From: Sphingomonas aliaeris
GTDB taxonomy: Bacteria; Pseudomonadota; Alphaproteobacteria; Sphingomonadales; Sphingomonadaceae
Length of the DNA: 64,000 nt
Assembly (NCBI RefSeq): GCF_016743815.1
Contig: NZ_CP061035.1
Location: 2,854,501-2,918,500 of the forward strand
Direction: 5' to 3'
The notes below the pieces were generated by a model. That model was not told the origin of the DNA. It saw nothing but the letters and a program-made list of their open reading frames with translations, and did not search any database. The stretch's first letter is position 1, and every line of letters starts with the position of its first letter. The translations under genes were made by a program, and so were the position numbers. This document shows, one piece after another, positions 1 to 8,752 of this stretch.

Positions 1-371
1 CCCCCGGTCTGTCGGATGCCGACCGTCGCGCCGCTGTACAGATAGGCCGTCATACCGGGCGTGAGCGTCCTGCGCTCCCCGCCCGACGTCACCTCGCCGG
101 TGCCGGACAGGACGTAATATACTTCGTCATGATCGATCCGGTGCACCCCGATCGCCGCGCCGCGGTGCAGGATGCGCTTGCGGAACTCCATCGTCCGGCC
201 GTCGACGCCGTCGCTGATCCGGTACGCCGTGCTCATCCCGATCGCGCCATGCGGGGGCGGCTCGCGCCGGATCGTGGCGCGTTCTTCGATCACGACCATC
301 GGACGTTCGGCGGCAGGGACCGAAGCCACCGCCGCCTGTGCCGCGACCAGCGTCAGGATCGCGCCGATCAT
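1..371 (-). CDS. Secreted cupin-domain protein (3' end outside window)
   Basis: The frame is open from an ATG at 371 to the window edge, giving about 123 residues. A short hydrophobic N-terminus (AILTLVAAQAAVASVPA) looks like a signal peptide. A single cupin barrel follows, with HRIDHDEVYYVLSGTGEV as a loose version of cupin motif 1 (His, His, Glu, then Gly). The start lies 2 bases after the TGA of the TonB receptor gene, so the two are co-transcribed and probably translationally coupled. It could be a periplasmic small-molecule or sugar-binding protein, or an enzyme; the family call is firm, the substrate unknown. The C-terminus cannot be seen. Confidence 0.75.
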   Translation of the reverse strand, partial: MIGAILTLVAAQAAVASVPAAERPMVVIEERATIRREPPPHGAIGMSTAYRISDGVDGRTMEFRKRILHRGAAIGVHRIDHDEVYYVLSGTGEVTSGGERRTLTPGMTAYLYSGATVGIRQTG

Positions 372-373
372 CG

Positions 374-3286
374 TCAGAACTTGAAGCGTGCGCCGAAGTA
401 GAACTGCCGTCCCGTATGGTGCGACACGCTCAGGCGATCGGCGGCGCTGTCGATATACTGATCGACATATTCGTCGGTCAGGTTGATCGCCTCCAGTGTC
501 AGCGACACGTTCTCGGTCACCTTCACCGATGCCGACATATCGACGTTGATCGTCCCGTGCGTACCTTCGACATCGTTGAACGTCGGCTTACCCGCATTGG
601 GGTTGAACACCGGACCCGTTCCCGCCGGCACGCCGTTGCGACCCGGAACCGAGGTCAGGAAGCCGCTGCGATACGCGACCGAACCACGCAACGAGAAGAT
701 CTTGTCCTCATAGTACAATGTGCCGTTCGCGCTGTGCTTCGACAAATTGACCAGCGGTTGCGTCACCGTAGGCGAACCGACCGGCGCGGCGAGCGGATAG
801 ACGATGTTCGAATCCACATAGGTGTAGTTCGCCTGCACGCCCAGATTGCTAAGCGCACCTGGCAGGAACTTCAGCTGCGACTGGAAGCCGACCTCGATCC
901 CCTTCAGCTTGCCGCCGGGGCTGTCGACCGGCTGCGTGACCGTGAACAGGTCGGTCGCCGACGCGTTCGTTCCCGTCAGCAGGCTTTCCGGCAGGCCCAA
1001 CTGGTTGAACGGAATGGTATCCGTACTGGTCGCCACGAAGGACGAGATGTCCTTGTAGAACAGGCCGACGACGAAGGACGACCCGCGCGAGAAATACCAT
1101 TCGAACGACAGGTCGACGTCGGTCGCCTTGGTCGGGCTGACGAACGGATTGCCCAGCGACAACGTGCGGTTGCCGCCGCTCACCGAGAAGGAACCGCCCG
1201 GGCTGAGCGTGCCGATGTTCGGCCGTGCGATGACGCGCGCCGCGGCCGCACGGACGACGAAGTCCGGGGTCAGGTTGACGCTGAGGTTCGCCGAGGGGAG
1301 CCAGTTGCGATACGTGCGATCGACATCGACCAGCAGAAAGCCCGTCGCCGTATTCTGATAACCGGTCGAGCTCTGGCGGGTTTCGACGAAGCGCAACCCT
1401 GCGTCCGCCTTCACGTCCAGCCCGGCGACTTCACCCTTGTAGACGAGCTGGCCGAAACCGCCGATGTCGCGTTCGCTGACCGTCGTGAAGTTACCCCGTG
1501 CCGAGGCATTGGTGATGCCCGTCAGCGCGAAGCGGCCGGTGTTCGAATAGATGCCCAGCGTGTTTGCGAACGCGCCCAGGTTCGGCACTACGAACGTCCC
1601 CGGCGTCCCGCCGAGCGCCGTATCCGGGCTGAACGAATAGAGCGTCGAGAGTGGGCCGAGTTGCCCCGCCCCCACCAGACCCGCCACATCGGTTTCGCTG
1701 GTACGGCGATATTCCTCCGACGAGAAATTATACTTCTTATAATCGCCGCCGATCACGATGCTGAGCGGATCGCTGAGCTTGTACGCCAATTGCGCGCGGC
1801 CGACGCGGAAGTCGTTGTCGACATATTGCGGGCGCAAACGGATTTCGGCGAGCGTGAAGGCGGCGGGGTCGCGAACATTCAGATTGCCATAGTTGAACGT
1901 CGGGGTGCGACCGTCGCGGAAATCGTAGCTATAGCCCTGCACGTTATTGGCATCGAGCGCGACCGTGGTCTGGATCGGGTTGGCGAATGCCGATTTCGAA
2001 TAGCCGCCAAGCGCGTCGAAGGTCAGCCGTTCGCCGAACTCATGATGCAGCGAGGCGGTATATTGCTGGAACTTGGTGGTCAGTTCGTCATAGCGCGATT
2101 CGACGCGGACATCGACGTTGTTGAACGTGCCGGAAACCAGGCTGTTGTTCGAGTCGACGACCGCGCCGGGCAGGATCACCGTCTGCGGCTTGCCTGTGCC
2201 CGACCGGCTGAACGAGATCGCCTCCAGATACTGTTCCGACCGCTGGCTCTTGAACTTCGCGTACAGCGCATCGACCGTCAGCAACGTGCTGTCGCTCGGC
2301 TGCCACTGGATCGACCCGGTCAGGCCGAGACGCTCCGTCTTGTACTGATAGCTGTCGTAGCGCGGGATGCGCGGGTGGAAGAAGGCATAAGCCTGCTGCG
2401 CGCCCTGCGGCAACGTGGAGGTGGGGGCGAACCCGCCATTGTCCGTGCCGCGTTCCCACCGGACGGTCGACGGGCCTTCCTCGCGGATGCCACGTTCGGA
2501 ATAGGCGGCCGACAGCAGGACACCGAGCGTTCCGTCCGCGAACTTCTTCGACACCAGCGCGGCGAGCTTCGGATCGACCTGGTTCGACAGGTCGTTCAGG
2601 CCGACCTGTGCCGAACCGGCCAGCGTGAAGTCGTCCTTGTAATCGAGCGGGCGTGCGGTGACGAGATCGACGGTCGCGCCGAGCGAGCCTTCCTCGACAT
2701 CCGCCGAAGCCGACTTGCGGACCGTGATCGAGTTGAACAGTTCGGATGCGAACACGTTGAAATCGAACCCGCGACCGCGATTGGCGCCGCCCGATGCGTC
2801 TGCGCCGCCGGTGGTCGACAGGCCTTCGATGCCGTTGATCCGAACGCGCGTGAAGACCGGGCCGAGACCGCGCACGGTGATGTTGCGGCCTTCGCCCTGA
2901 TCGCGGTTGATCGCGACGCCGGGGATGCGCTGGATCGACTCGGCGAGGTTGTTATCCGGGAAGTCGGCAATGTCCTCCGCCTTGATGACGTCGACAATGC
3001 CGGTCGCTTCGCGCTTGGCGTTGATCGCGGCGTTCAGCGACGCGCGGTAACCGGTCACCACGATATCCGCGGTAACGTCTTCCTGAACCGACGGATCCTG
3101 CGCGGGCGCCTCGACGCCGGTCGCCGGATCGGTCGCCGTCGTCACCGTCTCCGGCGTCTGGTTGGTGGTGGTCGCGGCTTGCGCGAATGCGGACGCAGGC
3201 AGTGCCAGCCCGACGATGAGCGCACCGGCCGACGCGCTCTTCAAAAGCGCAGTTCGCCGTGCATTCGAAACTGTGAGACGGATCAT
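374..3286 (-). CDS. TonB-dependent receptor, Xanthomonas/Caulobacter type
   Basis: A 970-residue outer-membrane transporter. The start is the ATG at 3286, preceded by GGGGAGAGAG and followed by a clear signal peptide ending near LALPASAFAQA; the longer open frame upstream has no ribosome site. After a Pro/Thr/Ala linker comes a TonB-box-like segment (DIVVTGYRASL) and the plug with hallmarks of this subfamily (NAAINAKREATGIVDVI, DFPDNNLAESIQRIPGV, NITVRGLGP). The C-terminus ends in aromatic F (FGARFKF), as outer-membrane barrels do. In this subfamily many members take up plant-derived carbohydrates or other large nutrients. The cupin gene follows directly and a carbohydrate-enzyme-like gene lies upstream, so sugar uptake is a reasonable inference, not shown. 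Confidence 0.93.
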   Translation of the reverse strand: MIRLTVSNARRTALLKSASAGALIVGLALPASAFAQAATTTNQTPETVTTATDPATGVEAPAQDPSVQEDVTADIVVTGYRASLNAAINAKREATGIVDVIKAEDIADFPDNNLAESIQRIPGVAINRDQGEGRNITVRGLGPVFTRVRINGIEGLSTTGGADASGGANRGRGFDFNVFASELFNSITVRKSASADVEEGSLGATVDLVTARPLDYKDDFTLAGSAQVGLNDLSNQVDPKLAALVSKKFADGTLGVLLSAAYSERGIREEGPSTVRWERGTDNGGFAPTSTLPQGAQQAYAFFHPRIPRYDSYQYKTERLGLTGSIQWQPSDSTLLTVDALYAKFKSQRSEQYLEAISFSRSGTGKPQTVILPGAVVDSNNSLVSGTFNNVDVRVESRYDELTTKFQQYTASLHHEFGERLTFDALGGYSKSAFANPIQTTVALDANNVQGYSYDFRDGRTPTFNYGNLNVRDPAAFTLAEIRLRPQYVDNDFRVGRAQLAYKLSDPLSIVIGGDYKKYNFSSEEYRRTSETDVAGLVGAGQLGPLSTLYSFSPDTALGGTPGTFVVPNLGAFANTLGIYSNTGRFALTGITNASARGNFTTVSERDIGGFGQLVYKGEVAGLDVKADAGLRFVETRQSSTGYQNTATGFLLVDVDRTYRNWLPSANLSVNLTPDFVVRAAAARVIARPNIGTLSPGGSFSVSGGNRTLSLGNPFVSPTKATDVDLSFEWYFSRGSSFVVGLFYKDISSFVATSTDTIPFNQLGLPESLLTGTNASATDLFTVTQPVDSPGGKLKGIEVGFQSQLKFLPGALSNLGVQANYTYVDSNIVYPLAAPVGSPTVTQPLVNLSKHSANGTLYYEDKIFSLRGSVAYRSGFLTSVPGRNGVPAGTGPVFNPNAGKPTFNDVEGTHGTINVDMSASVKVTENVSLTLEAINLTDEYVDQYIDSAADRLSVSHHTGRQFYFGARFKF

Positions 3287-3570
3287 TCTCTCTCCCCTTC
3301 GCCGACCTGTTCTCGGCCCTTGTGCTTCGCGATGACACGGCCTGTCATGGCCCGCCATCAAAGTTCGAAGGGAGTGCGGCGCCCCATGAACGCCAAACCT
3401 CCCCATCCCGATCACCGCCGGATACCCCCGCTTTATTTCAGCAGCGGTAACCGGTGTCAACCGTCAGTTTGGTGTCAGGCGATGGCCCGAGCGGAACACG
3501 AAATTCGCTTTGCGATAGGCACTTACGGGCCCGAGCGGGGTTTTTCGCCGCGTGCGGGGCGGCGCGACGG

Positions 3571-3834
3571 CTATTCCGGCTCTTCGCCAGATTGCCGCAG
3601 GTTGATGGCGTCATATTGCTCGATCAAGCGACTGACTTCGGCGATCACCTCGGCCTGCTCCGCGCGGTAGCGCGCGGTCGCATCTTCGGTCGGCACGCCG
3701 TCCCGCCCGTCATGCACGGTAAAGCCGCTATCGATCAGCCAGATCGCGTCCATCGCGCGCGATCGCTGCCGCCGGAGATGCATTGCCCATTGTTCCACCA
3801 ACCCCGAAGGAACGAGCCGTTCGATTTCACCCAT
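3571..3834 (-). CDS. Small hypothetical protein, 87 aa
   Basis: This short acidic protein starts at an ATG at 3834 with GAAGGG just upstream. It is rich in Glu/Asp/Arg, with a likely helical C-terminal half (QAEVIAEVSRLIEQYDAINL), no signal peptide and no membrane segment. No recognised domain. The good ribosome site and plausible composition argue that it is real. It is monocistronic between the TonB receptor promoter region and the next gene. Confidence 0.55.
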   Translation of the reverse strand: MGEIERLVPSGLVEQWAMHLRRQRSRAMDAIWLIDSGFTVHDGRDGVPTEDATARYRAEQAEVIAEVSRLIEQYDAINLRQSGEEPE

Positions 3835-4228
3835 GCCCTTCCCCTAGCGGCAAAAACCCTGTCGCTGCCATAGAAGTTTTGGTGCGCCGCGCGGAAGACG
3901 CCAAGCTACCCGAACGATCAGGAAGGCACCGCCTTCAACGGCATCGAGCCGGGTCCTAATCTCGTGAAGCCGGTGCGCGCGTAGCTGGCGGTAGACCTGA
4001 CGGGATCGCGGCGAGTGAACAAAGCTTTTGGCGACAACTCCGCAGGGCAAAACAGGCCCAGCGCGACGCCGCCCTTCGTCGTCGTCGACAGCCTCCCGAC
4101 GATGGCGTCCGCTACAATCACGGGCCGGACCATGTCGCTACTTTCGGAGCCTATGACGCGTGGAACGACCAGCTTTTCGGCAGGCGGCTGGTCCTTCACC
4201 CCGGGCTGAAGAGCCACCGCATTCCCCC
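3835..4228. other. Intergenic, no convincing gene
   Basis: About 390 bases. Several overlapping open frames cross it on both strands, but none has a ribosome site, a recognisable domain or agreement with a neighbour. A minus-strand frame running out of the antisense of the following gene reads plausibly for about 80 residues (4150 down to 3918) and might be a relic, but I would not call it. Confidence 0.5.
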
Positions 4229-6490
4229 CTACTCCCAGTTGAGGACGATCCGCCCGCTTGCGGGAACGCGGAAATCGATACGGTCGTCCGTCGTCGCAAC
4301 CGCGCGCAACGGGTCGCCACCGATCGTTGCGACACGCGTCCGCGTCAGCTTTCGGCGTTTGCGCCGCACGACGCTTAACCCCGCTTGGCAATTCTCGCCG
4401 CCGTCCAGCGTTACGGTCAGCGACTGATCCCCCGTCCTTTCCATAGCCCGCAGGAAATGGTCGCAATATAGATCGAACGGTGCATTTTCGAGCCGATGCA
4501 CGGCACGCGTCGCGAATACAAACGCGGCGCCGGCACCGTATATCTCCTGCCCGACCTGCCCGTTCAGTTCTCCCGTCGGGTACAGATCCTCCAGCGGGAA
4601 GTTCAGCTTGCGATCGACGTGACCGTTCGTCTCGCGTTGCTCCGGCGAGATCGCGTCCGCCGGCAGCGCGTCGGGATAGTAGAACCAAGCGCGATCGAGC
4701 GCATACCGGCAATATTCGGAGACGAGCAGACGGGCACCGGGCTCGAGGTCCGGGCCGCTATCGTCCAGATACCGCTCGAACGCAGTGAAGGAGTCGAAAC
4801 ATTCGAAGATCGCCATGTACGGCGCGTCCTGAAGGCAGGTCGCACCAAGGAAATTGGGGAAGTGGCGCGCCAGCTTGATCCGGCTGTCCCAGATTTCGCA
4901 ATTGTGGAAGAAACTGGCGAGATAGACGTAGCTTTGCTCGAGATAGACCGGACGGTTGGTGATACGCCACAGCCGCATGCACGCCGCCGCACCCCAGGCG
5001 GTGAGATTGGCCTGATAATTGATGTTGAAGCGCAGGCCGATCGCCGCCTCGATCGCGGCGCACGCCTCGTCGAGATAGGTCTTGTCGTCGGTCAGTTCGA
5101 ACAGCTGCAACATGACCCAGGCATAGACGCCGCCGACATCGGTCTGTCCCCGCCCATCGGCTTCGGCGACGTCGGTGATGATCGAGAAATCGGTGACGTC
5201 GAACTGCACCGGCCATTTGTAATCGAAATGATGCGCCGCGCGGATCGCGTAATCCACCGATTTCATCAGCAGTTTGCGCGCATCCTCGTCCCCATCCAGC
5301 GCGAGCAGCCCCAAATTGAGCAGCGGATGATAGAGATACCAGCTGTCGACCGCATCGGCATTCTTGTCATCCCCGACATTCGGAAGATACCGCCGCAGCG
5401 TCTTCAGTTCGGGATCGTAGAACTTGTCCAGCCCCGCCTTGAACTCCGCCTCGAGCGGCTCCGGATCATCCGTCCATTTCGCCCATTGATGGATTGCCGA
5501 AACGATCGACAATTGCACCATCACGTCCGGATACTCGGCATTCGTATAGGGGTGGATATACCGATGGCCGTAATGTTCGATCGTCGCCTCCGGCGCTTTA
5601 TCGAGGTCTCGCAGGGTATGCCGCGCGCGGGTTTCCCAGTCGCGATACTCGGTCCGCGGCAGATCGAGCACGGCATAGGCCTCGCCCAGAAGCTGGAGGA
5701 ACTGTCGCGCGGACTCGCGCTCATGCGGGGGCGCCTCGTGCCGGAACACGAGGATCGCGTCGGACAAGACGATCTCCTCCCCTGTGGTCAACGGCTTGGT
5801 GTCCGGGGTTCCGCATTGCGACGGCGTCGGCAACAGCCAGCCGAGTTCGGGCCACTCGCCGCCCACCGCGCTGTCGGGGGTGGTTTCCGTGGCTTCGTAA
5901 TACGGATTCATCGCAGTCAGATTCTGGAAATAGAGCACGTTACCGAACTCGGGTTCGTCGATCCGGAAATAGACCAGGCCGGAATTCATCCCCCGCTGCG
6001 TCGCCTCGACGACGCCCTTCGCGCCGATCGGATCGTCCCCCCGCCCCAACGGATACAGGTCGCGCGGCTGGAACGGGATCAACACGGGTACGGCAGGCGT
6101 AAAGCTCACCGTGGAGCGGAGGCGTTCCAGTGGTCCGTCACCGATCGCGAAGCAGATACAATGGTCGCCCAGCACGCTTCGCACCGCTATGCGGCAGACC
6201 TCGCCCGGCCCGGGCTGCTGCTTTTCGCACTCGAATTCCGTGTCGAGAAAGGCGACGCGCAGCGCCAGCCCACCCGCATCCTCGCGGCGGATCAGTGCCC
6301 AGACCGAGTCGCCGATCGCGCGCACTTCGACCCTCAACTCACCGGTTTCGAACCGCGCGACCGTCTTGCCGCGATCCTTCGCCAAGGCCTCGCGGAGCGC
6401 CAGCGTCTGAATACTAGACCCTTCCGGGGCCAGTGCTTTTACCCGACGGACATCGGATTTCGAATCCATGCGCAATTCCCGTCCTGACAT
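4229..6490 (-). CDS. Six-hairpin glycosidase-like (alpha/alpha-toroid) protein
   Basis: About 753 residues, no signal peptide, so probably cytoplasmic. The N-terminal ~250 residues look like a beta-rich domain. From about residue 270 to 650 there are repeated Trp/Tyr/His-rich helical pairs (YHPLLNLGLLALDGDEDARK, GGVYAWVMLQLFELTDDKTY, YGAGAAFVFATRAVHRLEN) typical of the alpha/alpha6 barrel of glycoside hydrolases, epimerases and lyases. A short beta tail ends at FRVPASGRIVLNWE. The specific family and substrate are not recognised. Two starts are possible: ATG 6490, with no good ribosome site and a TATAAT hexamer only 4 bases upstream, or ATG 6469 seven codons in, with CGGGAA upstream; the second seems slightly better. 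Confidence 0.75.
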   Translation of the reverse strand: MSGRELRMDSKSDVRRVKALAPEGSSIQTLALREALAKDRGKTVARFETGELRVEVRAIGDSVWALIRREDAGGLALRVAFLDTEFECEKQQPGPGEVCRIAVRSVLGDHCICFAIGDGPLERLRSTVSFTPAVPVLIPFQPRDLYPLGRGDDPIGAKGVVEATQRGMNSGLVYFRIDEPEFGNVLYFQNLTAMNPYYEATETTPDSAVGGEWPELGWLLPTPSQCGTPDTKPLTTGEEIVLSDAILVFRHEAPPHERESARQFLQLLGEAYAVLDLPRTEYRDWETRARHTLRDLDKAPEATIEHYGHRYIHPYTNAEYPDVMVQLSIVSAIHQWAKWTDDPEPLEAEFKAGLDKFYDPELKTLRRYLPNVGDDKNADAVDSWYLYHPLLNLGLLALDGDEDARKLLMKSVDYAIRAAHHFDYKWPVQFDVTDFSIITDVAEADGRGQTDVGGVYAWVMLQLFELTDDKTYLDEACAAIEAAIGLRFNINYQANLTAWGAAACMRLWRITNRPVYLEQSYVYLASFFHNCEIWDSRIKLARHFPNFLGATCLQDAPYMAIFECFDSFTAFERYLDDSGPDLEPGARLLVSEYCRYALDRAWFYYPDALPADAISPEQRETNGHVDRKLNFPLEDLYPTGELNGQVGQEIYGAGAAFVFATRAVHRLENAPFDLYCDHFLRAMERTGDQSLTVTLDGGENCQAGLSVVRRKRRKLTRTRVATIGGDPLRAVATTDDRIDFRVPASGRIVLNWE

Positions 6491-6524
6491 AGATTATAAG
6501 CCATTGGTTTGGCGTTAGATTTCT

Positions 6525-7850
6525 CTATCCGACAAACCCACTGGCGGGAATTTGGTTCACGGGAAGCAATACCGTGAAGGCAGTGCCGCCGTCCCGGACG
6601 GGATCGTGCCAGACTTGCGCGTTCATGCGCTCGGCCAGCGTGGCGACGATGAACAAGCCCATGCCGGTCCCCGGTAGCGTATCGGACTGACCGGACGTGC
6701 CCCGATGGAATTTGCTGAACAGAGTCCCCTGAACAGCCTCGTCGATACCGGGACCCCGATCCTTCACGACGATACGCACCTGGCCGTCCCCGACACCTGC
6801 GACGCCGCTCGCGGCGATTGCCAGCGTGCCGCCGTGCGGGCTGAACCGGACACCATTGCCGAGCAGATTATCGAGAATTTGCGCCAGCCCCCCGATGTCG
6901 AACGTCGCGATCAGCGGCCGGTCCGGCAGATCCACAGCGACACGAATGTCCGACGAATGCGCACGCGGCCCGATCCGGTCGACCGCCGCAAGAATATGGC
7001 CGCGAACATCTTCGTTGACCAATCGGGTCATCGGGCCATGTTCGGCGGCATGCGCATCCAGCAGGCGCGTCGCCAGCCCCAACATCGCGTCGATGCTGGG
7101 CATCGCCTGGCGCAATACGATCAAAGGCAATTCGCTTTCCTTTTCCGACCGCCGGATCGCGAGATCGAACAGGTTGCGCAAGCCGTATAGCGGGCTGCGC
7201 AGATCGTGTGCCGTGATCGCCATCAGCGTATCGAGTTCTTCGTTACGATCCCGCAGGCGATCGTTCTGCAGCCGAATCTCGCGTTTCTGTTCGTGGTCCC
7301 TCCGGCGCCCCGAATAGATCAACGCCGCCGCGACGACGGCAATGACCGAGACGATCCCGGCATTGACGATCGCGATGATCTTTTCGTGGTTCGTCACGGG
7401 GATATCGACCACGACGGTGTAGTAGCAGATGAGCAAACCGGCACAGCCGAGCGCGACGATGCGCGGGGGCACGACGAACAGCATCGTCAACGACAGCAGC
7501 ATCAGGGGATAGCCGCTGGTCAGCCTTCCCTTCGCCCCGAGCGCGGCGACCGCATATTGCGTACCGAGCAGGGCGACGATGAGTACGCATGCGACGAAAC
7601 CCCGGCCCAGCCATGTGGTATTGGTGCGGCGCAACGCCATCGATCCGAACAGGACCGTCAGCATCATTCCCAGTTCGAACCAGAGCGAGGGGCCTCGATA
7701 CCCCGTGGCCATTTCGGACAGCCGCGTGAAAAGACCGAGCAACGCGACGATTTCCACGCGTCGAACATTTACTCGGGTCAGGACCTGTCCGAACGTCATT
7801 CCCGCCTGTTCGGCGGGCGTCACGTCCCACCGCGAGATCCACGGTCTCAT
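6525..7850 (-). CDS. Membrane sensor histidine kinase
   Basis: 441 residues. Five or six hydrophobic segments between residues 33 and 180 form a membrane sensor without a large periplasmic loop. A short coiled linker follows, then HisKA with AHDLRSPL (phospho-acceptor His about residue 215), then a HATPase domain with N box (DNLLGNGVRFS), G1 (KDRGPGIDE) and G2 (GTGMGLFI). The initiator overlaps the stop of the response regulator gene (ATGA at 7847-7850), so the two are a translationally coupled pair and should act together. The stimulus cannot be told. A class of N-terminal-membrane kinases paired with NarL-type regulators is the best general description. Confidence 0.9.
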   Translation of the reverse strand: MRPWISRWDVTPAEQAGMTFGQVLTRVNVRRVEIVALLGLFTRLSEMATGYRGPSLWFELGMMLTVLFGSMALRRTNTTWLGRGFVACVLIVALLGTQYAVAALGAKGRLTSGYPLMLLSLTMLFVVPPRIVALGCAGLLICYYTVVVDIPVTNHEKIIAIVNAGIVSVIAVVAAALIYSGRRRDHEQKREIRLQNDRLRDRNEELDTLMAITAHDLRSPLYGLRNLFDLAIRRSEKESELPLIVLRQAMPSIDAMLGLATRLLDAHAAEHGPMTRLVNEDVRGHILAAVDRIGPRAHSSDIRVAVDLPDRPLIATFDIGGLAQILDNLLGNGVRFSPHGGTLAIAASGVAGVGDGQVRIVVKDRGPGIDEAVQGTLFSKFHRGTSGQSDTLPGTGMGLFIVATLAERMNAQVWHDPVRDGGTAFTVLLPVNQIPASGFVG

Positions 7851-8500
7851 GAAACCGGTGTCCGCCCGGCGGCATGATCGGCAGCGAAGCGCTCCAGCAT
7901 CCTTACGCTGTCCAGTCCGAGCTTGATCTTCAGCCGTTCGCGGTAGGTGCCGACCGTCTTCACGCTAAGATCGAGTTGGCGAGCGAGCGACTGGAGCGTT
8001 TCCCCGGTGCCGATCAGCCGCAGCACCTGGAGTTCGCGCGCGGACAGGCACTCGATATCAGACCGGCGGTCACGGTGATGCGCGATATCCGCAATGAGCA
8101 ATTGCTGGACCGGTTCGCTGACATGGATCGCCCCGGCCATGACACGGCCGAGCGCTATGGCCACGACGTCCAGCGGTTCGGATTTCGCGACATAGCCGTG
8201 CGCGCCAGCGCGGATCGCCTGCGGAGCCCAGACATGTTCCTCGCGGCTGGAATAGACGACGATGCGCGTGGCGGGCAGCATCGCGCGCAGATCCTCGATC
8301 AGCTCGATCCCGTCGCCTTCGCCCATCACCAGATCGGTTACGATCGCATCGGGCTGCAGTCGCTCCGCCTCGGCACGCGCGGCGATCGCGGATGTGACTT
8401 CGCCGCAAATGTCGAACCGGTCGTCGCTGGCCAGCAACAGTTTAAGCCCGGTCAGGACGATCGGATGATCGTCGACGATCAGCAACCGAAAAATCGCCAT
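7847..8500 (-). CDS. NarL/LuxR-type response regulator
   Basis: 217 residues from the ATG at 8500, which follows GGGGGAAGAG; a TTG five codons upstream is less likely. The receiver domain has the acidic pair (LLIVDDHPIVL), phospho-acceptor Asp56 (VTDLVMGEGDG) and the conserved Ser/Lys positions (YSSREE, YVAKSEP). The C-terminal HTH (LSARELQVLRLIGTGETLQ to VKTVGTYRERLKIKLGL) is of the LuxR/NarL kind. It is encoded with, and just before, the histidine kinase. A 19-bp palindrome sits 56 bases upstream and may be its own operator. Confidence 0.92.
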   Translation of the reverse strand: MAIFRLLIVDDHPIVLTGLKLLLASDDRFDICGEVTSAIAARAEAERLQPDAIVTDLVMGEGDGIELIEDLRAMLPATRIVVYSSREEHVWAPQAIRAGAHGYVAKSEPLDVVAIALGRVMAGAIHVSEPVQQLLIADIAHHRDRRSDIECLSARELQVLRLIGTGETLQSLARQLDLSVKTVGTYRERLKIKLGLDSVRMLERFAADHAAGRTPVS

Positions 8501-8555
8501 CTCTTCCCCCGCCAACCCGCACTCCCTCGTCTTTATTCCGGGTCCCCGCCCCCGG

Positions 8556-8574
8556 TGTAGGTCATCGACCTACA
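8556..8574. promoter_or_regulatory. Perfect palindrome upstream of the response regulator
   Basis: TGTAGGTCATCGACCTACA has two perfect 8-base arms around ATC. It is 56 bases from the ATG of the regulator and about 180 bases from the divergent autotransporter-like gene. The size and symmetry fit a dimeric LuxR/NarL-type operator; autoregulation is inferred from position only. Confidence 0.5.
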
Positions 8575-8626
8575 TTAGTTTGCTCGCACCCGCCTAACGG
8601 CGCTTCGGGAGCGTGAATCGGGGGAT

Positions 8627-8662
8627 AACCGCGATCGATGCCGGGGGGCGTCGATCGCGGTT
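8627..8662. promoter_or_regulatory. 12-bp stem-loop in the autotransporter-like gene leader
   Basis: AACCGCGATCGA at 8627-8638 is perfectly complementary to TCGATCGCGGTT at 8651-8662, with a 12-base loop rich in G. A short T run (CCTTTT) follows on the plus strand. It lies 90 bases before the ATG of the downstream gene. It could be a terminator, an RNA regulatory structure or a protein site; the sequence alone does not decide. Confidence 0.4.
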
Positions 8663-8752
8663 GATACCTTTTCGGCAAATGGGCCTCGCGCAGCACGCGC
8701 AACGGTCCGGAGAGACACGGCCAAAGCCGTGCAGACGACAGGGCTTGGTACA

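Noticed and set aside
338..3670. Long plus-strand frame of 1,110 codons
   Set aside because: Antisense shadow of the TonB receptor caused by high-GC codon bias; Arg-rich, no domain or ribosome site.
4496..6487. Long plus-strand frame opposite the six-hairpin gene
   Set aside because: Antisense shadow, Arg/Ile-rich, no domain.
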